A DNA stretch of 29,232 nucleotides from Nitrospirota bacterium (GTDB lineage Bacteria > Nitrospinota_A > UBA7883 > JACRGQ01). The translations under genes were made by a program, and so were the position numbers. Position 1 is the stretch's first letter. Each line of letters starts with the position of its first letter. Below are positions 14,543 through 21,894 of the stretch, one piece after another. Where the stretch lies: assembly GCA_024275955.1 (NCBI GenBank), contig JAJRYD010000011.1, forward strand, positions 1 through 29,232, in the 5' to 3' direction. Below the pieces are notes generated by a model. The model did no database searches. It was not told the DNA's origin and saw only the letters and a program-made list of their open reading frames with translations.

Positions 14543-15643
14543 GTGGTCAGCAGATTAGTACGGCCGTTTAAAAAAATTACGGCAGTTTTCTTTTTCATTA
14601 GCTTTGCATTTGTATTGTCACCTCCCGCCGCCAATGCCGACAACCTATTTACCGGACAAGAGGAGATACTAAAAGGCCTTTCGCTCTCCTACCAGCTCAA
14701 GCTCGACGAGGCGGTAGAGGTTTTTTCCACTATAGAAAAGAAATATCCGCAATCGCCAGCAGGCACTTTTTATGTAGCGGTAATGAAATGGGGCTACATA
14801 GAGTCGGGCGCGCGGTGGGGTAAACTGGCAAAGCTGTACGCCTCTAGCCAACCGCCGAGACCGGAATTTCCCCAAGCTAAAAATCTTTTGCAAAAGATGC
14901 GCGACACGATAGATAGGTGCGAAGAGATATTAAAAAGCGAACCGGATAATTTCGAGGCGATTTTTTATATGGCCGGCGCTTATGGCTTTGCCGCGCGGAT
15001 GGAATTTTATCAAGGGTATTATATTTCAGCGATGATGAACGGCAAAAAGTCGGCCGGCTATTTTGATAAACTGCTCGTCGCCTACCCCGACAATGGAGAC
15101 GCTATGCTTGGGCCGGGTGTTTATAAATATTATGTCGGCCGTCTTTCTCCGCCGATGCGCTTTCTCGTTTCTCTTCTTGGCCTAAAAGGAAGTAAGGAGG
15201 AAGGTATTTCTCTTATTCAAAAAGCGAATGAAACCGCCTTGCTTTCTTCCATAGAGTCGGCCGATTTTCTAGCGAGGATATACAGCCGGCACGAGAACGA
15301 TTTTGAAAAAGCGCTTCTTTGGGCCGATAAACTGGAAAGTAAAATACCGCAATCTCCTCTGGCCGACTTTCACCGGCTGATGGTCTTTAACTCTAAAGGC
15401 GAACTGGAAAAAGAAGAAGAAGCGCTTAAAAGCCTTCTGGGCAAAGCTGAAAACTTTCAACAGGAATTTCGGGGGAACTGGAAGTCGCTATTTTTATTTT
15501 CTATCGGTGTTATTCGGGACAAAAACAAAGACCATGAGTCGGCGGAACATTATTTTAAAAAAGTGCTGAAAACCAAAGGGGTAAACGATTGGCTGAAAAC
15601 AGAGATTAAAGCAAGACTAAAGCGGCAAGAGGCGATGCCTTGA
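14543..15643 (+). CDS. Exported TPR-repeat protein
   Basis: 366 residues. The N-terminus has a basic start and hydrophobic stretch (ITAVFFFISFAFVLSP) ending at ANADN, a plausible signal peptide. The rest is helical repeats: LSLSYQLKLDEAVEVFSTIE near 45, DRCEEILKSEPDNFEAIFYM near 120, GYFDKLLVAYPDNGDAMLG near 175, FEKALLWADKLESKIPQSPL near 255, and HESAEHYFKKVLKTKGVNDW near the end. The first two repeats fit TPRs best. Probably periplasmic scaffold or binding protein; partner unknown. Start GTG 14543 gives the signal peptide directly, though no strong ribosome site precedes it. Its stop overlaps the TTG start of the heptosyltransferase by 4 bases (TTGA), so the two are translationally coupled. 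Confidence 0.8.
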   Translation: MVSRLVRPFKKITAVFFFISFAFVLSPPAANADNLFTGQEEILKGLSLSYQLKLDEAVEVFSTIEKKYPQSPAGTFYVAVMKWGYIESGARWGKLAKLYASSQPPRPEFPQAKNLLQKMRDTIDRCEEILKSEPDNFEAIFYMAGAYGFAARMEFYQGYYISAMMNGKKSAGYFDKLLVAYPDNGDAMLGPGVYKYYVGRLSPPMRFLVSLLGLKGSKEEGISLIQKANETALLSSIESADFLARIYSRHENDFEKALLWADKLESKIPQSPLADFHRLMVFNSKGELEKEEEALKSLLGKAENFQQEFRGNWKSLFLFSIGVIRDKNKDHESAEHYFKKVLKTKGVNDWLKTEIKARLKRQEAMP

Positions 15644-16668
15644 GAATACTTATTGTCAAAATAAGCTCACTCGGGGATATCGTCCATAGTTTCGCGTTTA
15701 TAAACGCGCTTTCGCGAAGCAGGCCGGATATCCAGATAGACTACTTGGCGGGAGACAGGTACGCGGACATTGTAAAAAATGTCGGCGGAGTTAGAAAGGT
15801 CTACCAATTCAAGAGAGCAAAATGGGGGAAAGACTGGTGGAGGCTCTCTGTTCTTAAAGAGATGCTCTCGTTGATAACTGAAATAAGAAAAGAGAAGTAC
15901 GATATTTGTTTGGATATGCAGGGACTTTTAAGAAGCGGCTTGATTACATTGTTTTCTGGAGCTAGTGAGAGGGCAGGCTTTGCCGACGCGCGCGAGGGAA
16001 GCCGGTTAATGTACAATAGGCCGATTGATGCCGGAGCGATGACCCATGCGGCAGATAAACTTTTAAAAGCGTTAAAGATTTTTGGTGTCGCGGTACCCAA
16101 AAAACCCGACTTTTCTTTTAGCATACCTAGAGATACAGGGAAAAATGTATCGGAACTGCTGGCCTCTGCCGGTATTAAGGGAAAGTATCTTGTCTTTCAT
16201 ATAGGAGCTAGATGGAAGACCAAACTATGGCCGGAAGAATTTTGGCAGACTGTTGCTGAAGATATCGAAAAGGAAACGGAGTTCTCCATTCTCTTTACAG
16301 GTTCGGCAGACGACTACGGGATGGTGGAGAGGGTAATAGGTTCCGGCGGTAACAGGCTTTTCAATTTTGCCGGCAGGGTAAACCTTACGGAGCTGGCTGT
16401 GGTATTGAAAGGTGCCGAGCTTATGCTCACCGTAGATTCCGGGCCTATGCATATCGCCGCCGCGTTCGGGACTCCTCTTGCGGCGATATTCTGCTCCACC
16501 TCGCCGGAAAAGACCGGCCCGCATTCGCAAGGTTTGGTGAAACTGTTCCAGCCTGTAGCTGCATGCGCGCCTTGCTTTAAAAGAGAGTGCGCACAAAATG
16601 CTGAATGCGCGGGCGAAACGTCTCCAAGCTTGGTGAAAAGCACGATATTCGACATCATAAGAGGCTAA
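15640..16668 (+). CDS. LPS heptosyltransferase (glycosyltransferase family 9, WaaC-like)
   Basis: 342 residues, normal for GT9. The protein opens RILIVKISSLGDIVHSFAFI, the hallmark acceptor-side N-terminus of heptosyltransferases. Other landmarks: DICLDMQGLLRSGL near 87, GFADAREGSR near 113, LVFHIGARWKTKLWPEEFW near 187, FTGSADD near 215, FNFAGRVNLTEL near 237, and the donor-binding TVDSGPMHIAAAFGTPLAA near 262. It would add heptose from ADP-heptose to the LPS inner core at the cytoplasmic face of the inner membrane, hence the diderm inference. WaaC is the closest guess, but WaaF or another GT9 cannot be excluded. It starts at TTG 15640, overlapping the previous stop. Confidence 0.85.
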   Translation: MRILIVKISSLGDIVHSFAFINALSRSRPDIQIDYLAGDRYADIVKNVGGVRKVYQFKRAKWGKDWWRLSVLKEMLSLITEIRKEKYDICLDMQGLLRSGLITLFSGASERAGFADAREGSRLMYNRPIDAGAMTHAADKLLKALKIFGVAVPKKPDFSFSIPRDTGKNVSELLASAGIKGKYLVFHIGARWKTKLWPEEFWQTVAEDIEKETEFSILFTGSADDYGMVERVIGSGGNRLFNFAGRVNLTELAVVLKGAELMLTVDSGPMHIAAAFGTPLAAIFCSTSPEKTGPHSQGLVKLFQPVAACAPCFKRECAQNAECAGETSPSLVKSTIFDIIRG

Positions 16669-16779
16669 GCAAAAACAAACAGCTTATATTTCCAAATTTT
16701 TACCACTCATGCTAACCTAAAGCGAAGTATTTTTGGATTAGCCGGAAATATGTAAAGCCCAAATCGGAGATGGAGGACA

Positions 16780-17718
16780 ATGGGTAGTAGCTCTAGAGGG
16801 AAATCTGTCCTTATTATTTCTGGAGATGCTAAATATCGAGAAGTAATACAGGGTACTCTGCGTCGTAGCGGAATGAATGTTGCCGAAGCGGCAACGGGGC
16901 AGGAAGGGCTGGATCTTTATAATTCTCCCGACCATACGTTTGACCTTGTTCTCTCCAGCCTTACGATGCCGGGTATCAGCGGCGGCGACATCGCGCGCTA
17001 TAATTTTAATAATAAAAAACTTCCGCTAGTTGTATGTTCAGCTTTTTCGGACTCGAAGTTTGGCTTAAAGCTGTTCGATTATGGAGTATATCGCTACATA
17101 GTCAAGCCGGTAGATGCCGAAATATTCCCCCAAGTGATAAAAAACGCGATCGCCTCTAACTATCTGGAGGCAGATTATGACGGCGGGAAGGACGATGGAA
17201 GAAATATGAGCAGGCTTACTATCGATACGAAATTTTCCGACCTTATCCGCATCAATAATTGGATAGCGAGTAAAATTGGGGATAACCTTTCCAGCAACGA
17301 GCGTAGATCGTTTCTGAACTATGCCGGCGAATTTCTGCTAAATGCTCATGAGCATGGGAACCTCGGCATTGGAGAGGAGTTAAAGGGAAAACTTTTAACC
17401 AACGAAACTTTTGACATAGAAGTGGGGCTGAGGGAAAGCAGTTGCGGTAAAAAAATTACGGCAAGCATCTGCTCCTTAAACGGCGAGGTGGCTCTTTCGA
17501 TTATGGACGAGGGCAACGGCTTTGACCATGAAAAATATACGCAGATGACGGAAGTTGATATTGCCAGCAGAATAGAGATGCTTAACGGTAGAGGTATCTT
17601 TATGGGGAGGAACTTTTTTAACTCGGTCGAATACTTTAACGGCGGAACTAAAGTTGTTCTCATAAAGAGAACAGGCATCTCTTACGGCTCTGGGCTTGGA
17701 AAAAGCCTAACTGACTAA
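16780..17718 (+). CDS. Pseudo-receiver domain fused to an anti-sigma-type ATPase domain
   Basis: 312 residues. Residues 8-130 are a CheY-like receiver, but the phospho-acceptor position is serine: DLVLSSLTMPGISGG, where S60 takes the place of the usual Asp. The acidic pair is reduced to D16 (IISGD), while K109 (YIVKPVD) remains. Residues 150-300 look like an RsbW/SpoIIAB HATPase domain: N-box helix YAGEFLLNAHEHGNLGIGEE near 181, ALSIMDEGNGFDHEKY near 235, and the late glycine segment NGRGIFMGRNFFNSVEYFNG near 268. A receiver with RsbW-type output usually belongs to a stress or partner-switching circuit. GGAGG lies 3 bases before ATG 16780. It sits just upstream of the broken sigma-factor locus. 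Confidence 0.8.
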   Translation: MGSSSRGKSVLIISGDAKYREVIQGTLRRSGMNVAEAATGQEGLDLYNSPDHTFDLVLSSLTMPGISGGDIARYNFNNKKLPLVVCSAFSDSKFGLKLFDYGVYRYIVKPVDAEIFPQVIKNAIASNYLEADYDGGKDDGRNMSRLTIDTKFSDLIRINNWIASKIGDNLSSNERRSFLNYAGEFLLNAHEHGNLGIGEELKGKLLTNETFDIEVGLRESSCGKKITASICSLNGEVALSIMDEGNGFDHEKYTQMTEVDIASRIEMLNGRGIFMGRNFFNSVEYFNGGTKVVLIKRTGISYGSGLGKSLTD

Positions 17719-17826
17719 GTCACTATAAGCGTTTATAAGTTTCGACTTATTTTCTTTGAAGATGAGTCATGGCCTCCCTGTTAGAATTGATTAACAACAA
17801 ACAAATTTTAACCAAAAGGAGAAACC

Positions 17827-18025
17827 ATGACCCAGCAACAGCATATCATCAGGCGCAAATTGAACATTGTAGACCTCTCTTCCCAGCTTAGAAACATCAG
17901 CGAAGCATGCAGAAAGTTAGGCGTAAGCCGTCGTCATTATTACGATATTAAGACTGCCCTTGAGGAAGAAGGCGTAGAGGGGCTTCTAGAAAAAGCAAGA
18001 GAAATTCGTCTTCGCCTGCGAGGTT
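17827..18025 (+). pseudogene. N-terminal HTH fragment of a transposase, joined to a sigma-factor remnant
   Basis: Begins at ATG 17827 with an excellent AAAGGAG site 6 bases upstream. It reads MTQQQHIIRRKLNIVDLSSQ, then ISEACRKLGVSRRHYYDIKT and EEEGVEGLLEKARE. This is the N-terminal HTH of an IS481-like rve transposase. The transposase similarity stops near 18002; the frame then runs on to a stop at 18112-18114 over DNA that encodes a sigma-factor region in the +1 frame. The catalytic domain is absent, so the element cannot move itself. A 95-residue hybrid protein could still be made. Confidence 0.7.
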
Positions 18026-18232
18026 ATGGAAGTTATAGAAAAGTGCCTCGAAGCTTTGCCACTTTCCCAAAGAATGGCATTTTCACTACGGGGAATAGAG
18101 CATTTCAGCAATAAGGAAATCTGCGAAATTACAGGCGTAACGGAGTCCAATCTGGGAGTGCTTCAATACCGCGCGAGAAACAGGCTACGCGAATGTATAG
18201 AGAAAAAAGTAAGTTCGGATGGAGAAAAATAG
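18003..18232 (+). pseudogene. C-terminal fragment of an ECF sigma factor (region 4)
   Basis: In the +1 frame relative to the transposase fragment. From about 18003 it reads VFACEVMEVIEKCLEALPLS, then RGIEHFSNKEICEITGV and LGVLQYRARNRLRECIEKK. This is sigma-70 region 4 with its HTH (SNKEICEITGVTESNLGVLQ), as in ECF factors. Region 2, needed to bind core RNA polymerase and the -10 element, is missing and appears replaced by the transposase piece. ATG 18026 has no good ribosome site. The TAG at 18230-18232 lies one base before the anti-sigma ATG at 18234, the usual tight sigma/anti-sigma spacing. Confidence 0.75.
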
Positions 18233-18233
18233 A

Positions 18234-18607
18234 ATGCTTACATGTAAAGAAGTGTAAAAACATTAAGCTCCAGAGAAGAGCTTAGTCTGGTAAAATGTAT
18301 CAATGGGCTGTTGCCGAATGAGATAAATTTGATTTTTCTATAAATTACCAATCCCTAAAGACTCTATTTAAAATAAGTTTAGAAATGAACTTCCCCTTAA
18401 AATGCTCAAAAAAGCTCTTTTGGAAACAGTCCCATCAAGCTAAAGGCACACCTGTTTATCTGCGGACATTGCTCACAATACGCCGAGCATTTAAAAATGA
18501 TGAGGAGTAACCTGAAAAGCTTGCTTACCGCGAAAACAGAACAAAACAAAAACCGTATAGAAGTGCTTGAACTGAAAGTGATAAAAACTCTGCGGAACAA
18601 AAGCTAA
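18234..18607 (+). pseudogene. Zinc-finger anti-sigma-like gene, frameshifted and split by a MITE
   Basis: Starts MLTCKEV, the usual beginning of small HxxxCxxC anti-sigma proteins that follow ECF genes, then hits TAA at 18255. In the next frame from 18254 it continues VKTLSSREELSLVKCI up to the MITE at 18304. After the MITE it resumes KLKAHLFICGHCSQYAEHLK and runs to TAA 18605-18607. Deleting the MITE and one TCAA copy joins the parts exactly in frame (TGT ATC AAG CTA AAG). The zinc motif H...CGHC survives in the second part. One single-base deletion and one insertion therefore inactivate the gene. Confidence 0.8.
18304..18434 (+). mobile_element. MITE copy D (131 bp) inside the anti-sigma gene
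   Basis: Begins TGGGCTGTTGCCGAATGAGA and ends CTTTTGGAAACAGTCCCA. TCAA occurs immediately on both sides (18300-18303 and 18435-18438), a 4-base target duplication confirmed by the reading frame it interrupts. Closely resembles copy B. It encodes no protein, so it must have been moved in trans. Confidence 0.9.
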
Positions 18608-18764
18608 GCTCTACTAAGTTAGGAAACTCTGATTGCAAACAGACAATGCCCAAATAAAAATCTTTTTCTTGTGCGGTGGTAACTCATCCTGCAGGCAGAT
18701 GGCGGAAGGCTGGACAAAATAGCTTAAAAAGCGAAGCGGTAGAATCGTTATCAAGGTGCAGGAG

Positions 18765-19835
18765 CTAGCAACATGCGTCGATGGATGAGCTGTTTTTACC
18801 GCCGTTAGAACTTCCGCTGTTACAGTCGAACAGGCCGTAATGAGTAGCGGTGTCGCCAACAACGTCAAAATGTCCGGCATACCTCGTCTCTGTAATCATC
18901 GACGCGGTGTTACTGCAAACCGGCATAGGCATCCCTGTTCGAAACGTATGATGGTCGTCCAGGAAAAACATGTGCGAAGCTTCGGGAACGGTTCCTTTGT
19001 AGTATGCTACCTGCCCGAAATCTTCGCATCTGTCTTCCAGTCGCGGAAGTTTAAAGACCCTTACCGTATTTGAATAAAAACCTATCATCCCGACCTTCGC
19101 TTCTATTAGAGGATTATCAATAGGAACGCGCCGGCTAAATACCGTCCTTACATCATTGCATCCAAGCTTCATCAAAAGCCTTCTAAAATCTTCTGTATAA
19201 AGAGAACCGCCAAGACATTCCCCAACAAGAAGCGGGTCGGCAGAGAGCTCTTTTGGAATACGGCGGTCTGCAAAAACATCGGAGAAATAAAGTTCGCCGC
19301 CAGGTTTTAAAACCCTCAGTATCTCCGAAAACACCCTCTCTTTATCAGGCGAAAGATTTATCACGCAGTTGGAAACAACAAGGTCGATAGAATTGTCTTC
19401 TATCCCCGCCGACTTGAGATCCTCTATATACCCTTTTAAAAAAGTTACGTTAGGCTCGGAGTAGCCAAACGCTCCGGTATGGTGGTCTACAAACTTCCTT
19501 GCCACTTCAAGCTGTTCGTCTGTCATATCTATGCCTATCACCCTGCCTTTCGGGCCGACAAGCTTGGAGAGGAGATAGCAATCCCGCCCGGAACCGCACC
19601 CGAGGTCTAGCACCGTCAAGCCTTCAAGTTCGTAAGGGAGGGTCGCCCCGCACCCGTAAAACTTTTCGACAACCTCCCTGTGTATAAGCTTAAGTACTTC
19701 CTTATGGCGGGGAGCCATTCCGTTGGAATCGCAACAGGCTCCTGTCTGCAAATCGTCATTGGTTTTAAGAATCTTGCCGTAATACTCCCGTATAGCTTCC
19801 GGAAGGTTTTGCGATGCTTTTAATATTGAGCCCAT
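18765..19835 (-). CDS. arsM: Arsenite S-adenosylmethionine methyltransferase
   Basis: 356 residues, typical of long ArsM proteins. It methylates As(III) with SAM in the cytoplasm. The SAM site is LTVLDLGCGSGRDCYLLSKL near 73, followed by GRVIGIDMTDEQLEVARKFV. The arsenic-binding cysteines are visible: CC in TGACCDSNG near 32, C in VVSNCVINLSPDK near 158, and C in LVGECLGGSLY near 208. The C-terminal half carries more cysteines and ends IDACC. ATG 19835 has GGGGAGAGAG directly upstream. It stands alone; no arsR or arsC is in the window, so control by arsenic is not evident here. Confidence 0.92.
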   Translation of the reverse strand: MGSILKASQNLPEAIREYYGKILKTNDDLQTGACCDSNGMAPRHKEVLKLIHREVVEKFYGCGATLPYELEGLTVLDLGCGSGRDCYLLSKLVGPKGRVIGIDMTDEQLEVARKFVDHHTGAFGYSEPNVTFLKGYIEDLKSAGIEDNSIDLVVSNCVINLSPDKERVFSEILRVLKPGGELYFSDVFADRRIPKELSADPLLVGECLGGSLYTEDFRRLLMKLGCNDVRTVFSRRVPIDNPLIEAKVGMIGFYSNTVRVFKLPRLEDRCEDFGQVAYYKGTVPEASHMFFLDDHHTFRTGMPMPVCSNTASMITETRYAGHFDVVGDTATHYGLFDCNSGSSNGGKNSSSIDACC

Positions 19836-20344
19836 CTCTCTCCCCGATATTTAAAATAAATTCTGTGAAAGACCTAAGTGTACTGCCAAGCAGTGCTGAA
19901 AAACAATTATCAATTATTCGAACCTAAAAAAGTCGTTTATTGTTTAAACGATTATAGAAACCTTTTCCTTTTTAAGAAGGGCAATATGCTCACCCTTCAT
20001 GAATTTAAGTTAGCGGGGGATTATCTCAGTAGCGCAGACATTCCTGTCTGCGACTCAGGCTGGAAAGCCTGAGCTACCGCAAGCGCCACGCAGTGCGTGG
20101 AGGACATATTGCGTAATGCTATGCATACCAACAGGCGGTGCCGCCTGTTCCACCGCAAGCGTTAAACCTGCTGTGTCCAATTGTCCAGACCTGGCCTCAA
20201 CTCCCCGTTACAGCCACTTAACGAGAGATTGCTTCGTCACTTCATTTCTCGCAGTGATGACAAACTGTCGCCCCTCTATCCCCTTCTGCTTCGCAAGGAA
20301 TCAATCATGAATAATTCGGGTTCGGCGTTGTCGCCTCCTCTTTT
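19836..20344. repeat. Gene-free region with a cluster of palindromic repeats
   Basis: No gene supported. Four perfect hairpins lie close together: CGCAGACA/TGTCTGCG at 20033-20052, CTCAGGCT/AGCCTGAG at 20054-20073, CCACGCA/TGCGTGG at 20086-20100 and AACAGGCGG/CCGCCTGTT at 20130-20149. ACCGCAAGCG follows the second and the fourth. A fifth patch at about 20220-20265 (GAGATTGCTTCGTCACTTCA and then CTCGCAGTGATGACA) looks like a common dispersed repeat type. The set resembles REP/RAYT-type elements, from memory; no RAYT gene is present. Confidence 0.75.
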
Positions 20345-21265
20345 TTAGGAAAAGATTCCTTTCTCGCACAAAAACTCGATTCCTTTAACAGCCTCTTTAA
20401 GAGTAACTCTTCTATTAAGCTCCATTACCCGTATCTCACATAGCTCCAGATAACGGTTTACCATATCAAAGTCGATATCGCCGCTTCCCGGAGCGTTGTG
20501 GTCTGTATACCCGCCTTTTACATCGTGCAGGTGGATGCCGAGTATTTGCCCACCAAAAGTTTCGAGCAAAAGCTCTTGAGCCACTCCAAAGAGCGACTCC
20601 TGCACATGCGCGTGGCCGGTGTCGTGCCAGTAATAAAGAGCGCCGCCCTCAAACCTGTTTAAGATTATTCCGATCTCCTCTAAGTTAGGCATTTCAGAAA
20701 AGTAGTAACGGTTTTCCAGCCCCACTTTTATTCCAAGCTTATCGGCTGTGCCGTTTATCTCGTCCAAGCTTTTAAGCATCGACTGGAAAGACTTTTTCCC
20801 GTTCGACATTCTCGCAAGAAGAGCTTTGTGCAGTTCGTCCCTCGATTCATCGCTATTGATTAGCCCAGCGTCGAAAAGCTTCATCATTTTGTAAATCGGT
20901 TCTTCCATATCGACTCTACCGCAATGAAGAACAACAGCCTTCGCGGAAAGCTCTGCCGTGTTCCTGATAGTTTTTAAAACATCTCCAACGCCTGCTTTTC
21001 TTTTGTCCTCATCTTCATCGCTTATAAGAAACCGCTCGGCTCTCACTTTCCCGTCTGTAGCGGTTGACGGGCAGACGGCGTGAAGGGAGGATATACCGAT
21101 ACCGCTACTTTCTATATTGCTTTTAATCTCATCAAAGGCCGAGCCTAACAGCCGAAATTCTAGCTCCAGCATTTTCATGCCGGTTTCCTTCATCGCCTCT
21201 AAAAGAGGCAAGCCCTCCTTTATTTCAGCCGAACGCCACGACGTGGAAATAGAGCAAACATTCAT
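20345..21265 (-). CDS. Sugar phosphate isomerase/epimerase-like TIM-barrel protein
   Basis: 306 residues of the xylose-isomerase-like / AP-endonuclease-2 superfamily. Signs include CSISTSWRS at the start, LELEFRLLGSAF near 34, GISSLHAVCPS near 56, AVVLHCGRVDMEEP near 110, GIKVGLENRYYFSEMPN near 187, LYYWHDTGHAHVQE near 215, GIHLHDVKGGYTDHNAPGSG near 244. These supply the Glu, His and Asp metal ligands of the barrel. The substrate cannot be named. GGAGG lies about 12 bases before ATG 21265, which is 8 bases after the stop of the membrane gene at 21274; the two form an operon. Confidence 0.8.
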   Translation of the reverse strand: MNVCSISTSWRSAEIKEGLPLLEAMKETGMKMLELEFRLLGSAFDEIKSNIESSGIGISSLHAVCPSTATDGKVRAERFLISDEDEDKRKAGVGDVLKTIRNTAELSAKAVVLHCGRVDMEEPIYKMMKLFDAGLINSDESRDELHKALLARMSNGKKSFQSMLKSLDEINGTADKLGIKVGLENRYYFSEMPNLEEIGIILNRFEGGALYYWHDTGHAHVQESLFGVAQELLLETFGGQILGIHLHDVKGGYTDHNAPGSGDIDFDMVNRYLELCEIRVMELNRRVTLKEAVKGIEFLCEKGIFS

Positions 21266-21273
21266 AACCGCCT

Positions 21274-21774
21274 TTAATCCTCCATAACAGCTGTTTTACC
21301 AAGATTGAGCTTAACTGGTGGTTTACGCCTCAAAAGAAAATAAAGGCAAAAAGGATAGCTTAAAAATTCTACCGCGACAGTGAGCGGTTGGCTTAAAAGG
21401 ATGTAGTAACTGTAAATTTTCATCCAAAGACCAAGATGCTCAACCTCCGGCCACGACCCAAGCAGGGGCCAAAAAATGAAGACCGGCGAGGCAAAATCCT
21501 CGGCAATGTGTAGTAACGCCCCTGCGAAAACCGTCATCATAATTTTCCTCTTGGAAGAAAACAGCCTTATCAATAAAAGCGAAAGAGGAGCCATTATTAC
21601 CAGCGAATGGGCTAATCCGCGCCCGGGAAGGCCGAAGAGCATCGCCAACGGTTTGTCTATAATATCCGGCAAAAGCGCGCCGAAAAGCAGAGGCAAAAGA
21701 GGCAAGAAAACCGGAAATTGCTGTTTTAACGGTTCTCTCAACGCGTATGTTGCCGTCAGGTGTCCTAAAATCAT
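21274..21774 (-). CDS. YdjM-like membrane-bound metal-dependent hydrolase (second copy)
   Basis: 166 residues, strongly hydrophobic. Family motifs: MILGHLTATYAL at the start, LLFGALLPDIIDKP near 30, GLPGRGLAHSLVIM near 48, and AGALLHIAEDFASPVFIF near 84, giving the same H / PD / H / H...D order as the protein at 700-1281. The two are similar in layout but not close in sequence. It is the first gene of a two-gene unit with the TIM-barrel isomerase-like gene. Catalytic activity is predicted for the family only. Confidence 0.7.
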   Translation of the reverse strand: MILGHLTATYALREPLKQQFPVFLPLLPLLFGALLPDIIDKPLAMLFGLPGRGLAHSLVIMAPLSLLLIRLFSSKRKIMMTVFAGALLHIAEDFASPVFIFWPLLGSWPEVEHLGLWMKIYSYYILLSQPLTVAVEFLSYPFCLYFLLRRKPPVKLNLGKTAVMED

Positions 21775-21894
21775 ATTTCCAATAGTACACGACCCTGATG
21801 TCTGGTGAATATCGGAAAGATACTATAGAATTGTATCGCAAAGCTATAGTAGTTACTCGGGCCAATTCCAGATGGGGGCAAAAACGAGCAAACA

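Noticed and set aside
18614-18880. Minus-strand 88-codon frame overlapping the arsM 3' end
   Set aside because: It overlaps a strongly supported gene in another frame and shows no recognisable features.
19878-20310. Two plus-strand open frames of 64 codons each
   Set aside because: They run through hairpin repeats, have no ribosome sites, and the end of the first (SSADIPVCDSGWKA) is just translated repeat.
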